DNA of 64,000 nt from Chryseobacterium sp. JUb7 (GTDB lineage Bacteria > Bacteroidota > Bacteroidia > Flavobacteriales > Weeksellaceae). The notes under the pieces were generated by a model. It saw only the letters and a program-made list of their open reading frames with translations, was not told where the DNA came from and did not search any database. This document shows, one piece after another, positions 62,981 to 64,000 of this stretch. The stretch spans positions 62,001 through 126,000 of the forward strand of contig NZ_JANUFF010000009.1 in NCBI RefSeq assembly GCF_024806495.1, in the 5' to 3' direction. Made by a program: the position numbers and the translations under genes. How positions within the stretch are numbered: the first letter of the stretch is position 1; every line of letters starts with the position of its first letter.

Positions 62981-63565
62981 TCATTCCAATACTCTCAAAT
63001 TCATTTCAATCATCGAACGAAGAATCTTTGGGGAGCTTTCCATGCGTCTTGTGACATGAATTCCATTCCATAAATTGGTTAAATGCCAAGCCAGAATTTC
63101 GGGATCTTCCTGAGTTTTCAGCTGTTTGCTTTGCTGGGCTTTTTGAATCGCTTTTGCAAAAATAATCTGTAAGCCTTTCAATAATTCTGCAGTTATTTGT
63201 TTGATATCCTCATCTTTTTCAGATAATTGAACGAGTGCATTTCCTAGATAACAACCTCTTTCAATATCGCAATCTTCAGCATCGGCAAGAATTAGAAAAA
63301 ACTGTCTGATAAACTCAATCTGATCTTCAGAATTTTCAAGGAGCTGAGTAATTTTTTTTGTGAAATTTTCCGAAAACTGTTTGATCGAGCGAACATATAA
63401 TTCCTGTTTTCCACCCTTAAAAGCCAAATAAAAACTCCCTTTCCCAATTCCCATGGCGTTCAATAATTCATCTGCAGATGCGGTGTCGTAGCCTTTATTT
63501 CTAAAGATCTCGGTCGCTTTTTGAATCGCTTCCTGCTCGTCGAATATTTTTGGTCTTCCCGCCAT
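62981..63565 (-). CDS. TetR/AcrR-family regulator (pair 2)
   Basis: 194 aa from the ATG at 63565 (MAGRPKIFDEQEA). An in-frame ATG at 63586 lies upstream of the predicted transcript start and is rejected. HTH: FRNKGYDTASADELLNAMGI, GKGSFYLAF; the C-terminal domain has the common DCDIERGCYLGN segment. It probably represses itself and the neighbouring SDR gene through the shared palindrome. Confidence 0.9.
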   Translation of the reverse strand: MAGRPKIFDEQEAIQKATEIFRNKGYDTASADELLNAMGIGKGSFYLAFKGGKQELYVRSIKQFSENFTKKITQLLENSEDQIEFIRQFFLILADAEDCDIERGCYLGNALVQLSEKDEDIKQITAELLKGLQIIFAKAIQKAQQSKQLKTQEDPEILAWHLTNLWNGIHVTRRMESSPKILRSMIEMNLRVLE

Positions 63566-63583
63566 TTCTTTATTTTGATGGGA

Positions 63584-63618
63584 CAAAGATATATAATTGT
63601 ACTAATTGGTACAAAATA
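63584..63618 (-). promoter_or_regulatory. Promoter and operator of the TetR gene (pair 2)
   Basis: On the minus strand TTTG (63612-63615), 20-nt spacer, TATCTTTG (63584-63591). The palindrome TTGTACTAATTGGTACAA lies within 63596-63618, exactly in the spacer and -33 region, so binding would block RNA polymerase. Confidence 0.75.
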
Positions 63619-63693
63619 AAAATTTAAATATCTTTTATAGTTTTTGTCGATAAAGTTTAAAGATGATCTGTCAGAATTTATGGGAGATTGATT

Positions 63694-64000
63694 TTAAACC
63701 AAAACATCAAAACTCATCAACAAAGCCGTCTCAAAAGAATCGTTGTAAAGTTTTGTATTCATTCCTGTAATAGAAAAACCTGTTTTTTGATAGAATTGAA
63801 TGGCCGGATAATTGGTGTTTTGTGTTTCCAGCTCGACCATTCTGCATTGCAGTTCTCTGGCTTTGCGATTAATGTTTTTAATGAATAATTTGCCAATATT
63901 CTGACCCCGATATTTCTCGCTGACCAGAATGTTCTCAATAAAAAGACTGTTGTTCCATTTTCTGAAATCACAAATTGCCCAACCCATTAATTCACCATTT
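63694..64000 (-). CDS. GNAT-family N-acetyltransferase (5' end beyond the window)
   Basis: The frame is open to the window edge (102 codons seen). The Met at 63987 is probably internal, since the residues before it (NGELMGWAI) are family-like. GNAT features: FIENILVSEKYRGQNIGKLF with the acetyl-CoA loop RGQNIGK, then VELETQNTNYPAIQFYQKTG. It transfers an acetyl group to an unknown amine. Confidence 0.88.
   Translation of the reverse strand, partial: NGELMGWAICDFRKWNNSLFIENILVSEKYRGQNIGKLFIKNINRKARELQCRMVELETQNTNYPAIQFYQKTGFSITGMNTKLYNDSFETALLMSFDVLV

Overview
The window looks like chromosomal DNA of a flavobacterium, most likely Chryseobacterium or a close relative in the Weeksellaceae. The evidence is low G+C, Bacteroidetes-type promoters (TTG, about 18-20 nt, TAnnTTTG), proteins with type IX secretion C-terminal domains, DUF4270/DUF4907 lipoproteins, a GH92 mannosidase, M60-like peptidases and a succinate dehydrogenase in C-A-B order. 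This assignment is inference from gene content. No rRNA, tRNA, CRISPR array, integrase or transposase was found.

Layout. 1-4740: start of a BON-type lipoprotein, a GltP-like symporter, a PhyH oxygenase and a LytS/LytR-type two-component pair. 4777-8874: a surface cluster (DUF4907 lipoprotein, kelch lipoprotein, DUF4270 lipoprotein, outer-membrane barrel) next to that pair. 9014-12588: a netrin-like (NTR) protein and GH92 mannosidase. 12715-14114: Mrp and Nfu iron-sulfur proteins. 14214-16192: ACT protein, a frameshifted barstar-like gene, an ORF running into an (ATT)18 microsatellite, and Sir2. 16315-21256: two large secreted proteins. 21419-25631: an atypical SDR with a coupled small membrane protein, then Ppx and PPK1. 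25877-27772: DnaK. 27949-34328: tandem M60-like peptidases, the first broken by a 1-nt frameshift. 34561-35747: two copies of a small membrane peptide plus soluble protein cassette. 35946-37986: a nucleoid-associated protein and a membrane protein. 37996-41482: SdhB, SdhA, SdhC. 41609-45309: DASS transporter, porin and Ntn hydrolase. 45690-49502: bacteriophytochrome, heme oxygenase and malate dehydrogenase. 49602-54070: lipoproteins, a tandemly duplicated lipoprotein/secreted-protein pair and membrane proteins. 54253-64000: an accessory-looking stretch of SDR, TetR, AraC and NmrA genes, a Cys-rich double-glycine peptide, a caspase-like protein with a DUF3298-like tail, and a partial acetyltransferase.

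How the genes work together. The heme oxygenase would make biliverdin for the phytochrome encoded just upstream. The porin, the DASS transporter, SdhCAB and Mdh form a dicarboxylate uptake and oxidation theme. PPK1 and Ppx overlap and make and degrade polyphosphate. Each of the two TetR genes near the right end shares an operator-like sequence with its neighbouring SDR gene, which gives two self-contained regulator-enzyme switches.

Small genes and noncoding structure. Three small membrane-protein genes (21419-21571, 35007-35138, 35595-35747) and the double-glycine peptide (58161-58403) are easy to miss. Intergenic DNA carries several families of imperfect palindromes: two copies of a hairpin element with conserved flanks (1768-1866 and 22502-22615), four copies of a GGAAGCTGGAGG-type inverted repeat, a two-tier inverted repeat at 2759-2882, and scattered GTCATCCTGAGC elements.
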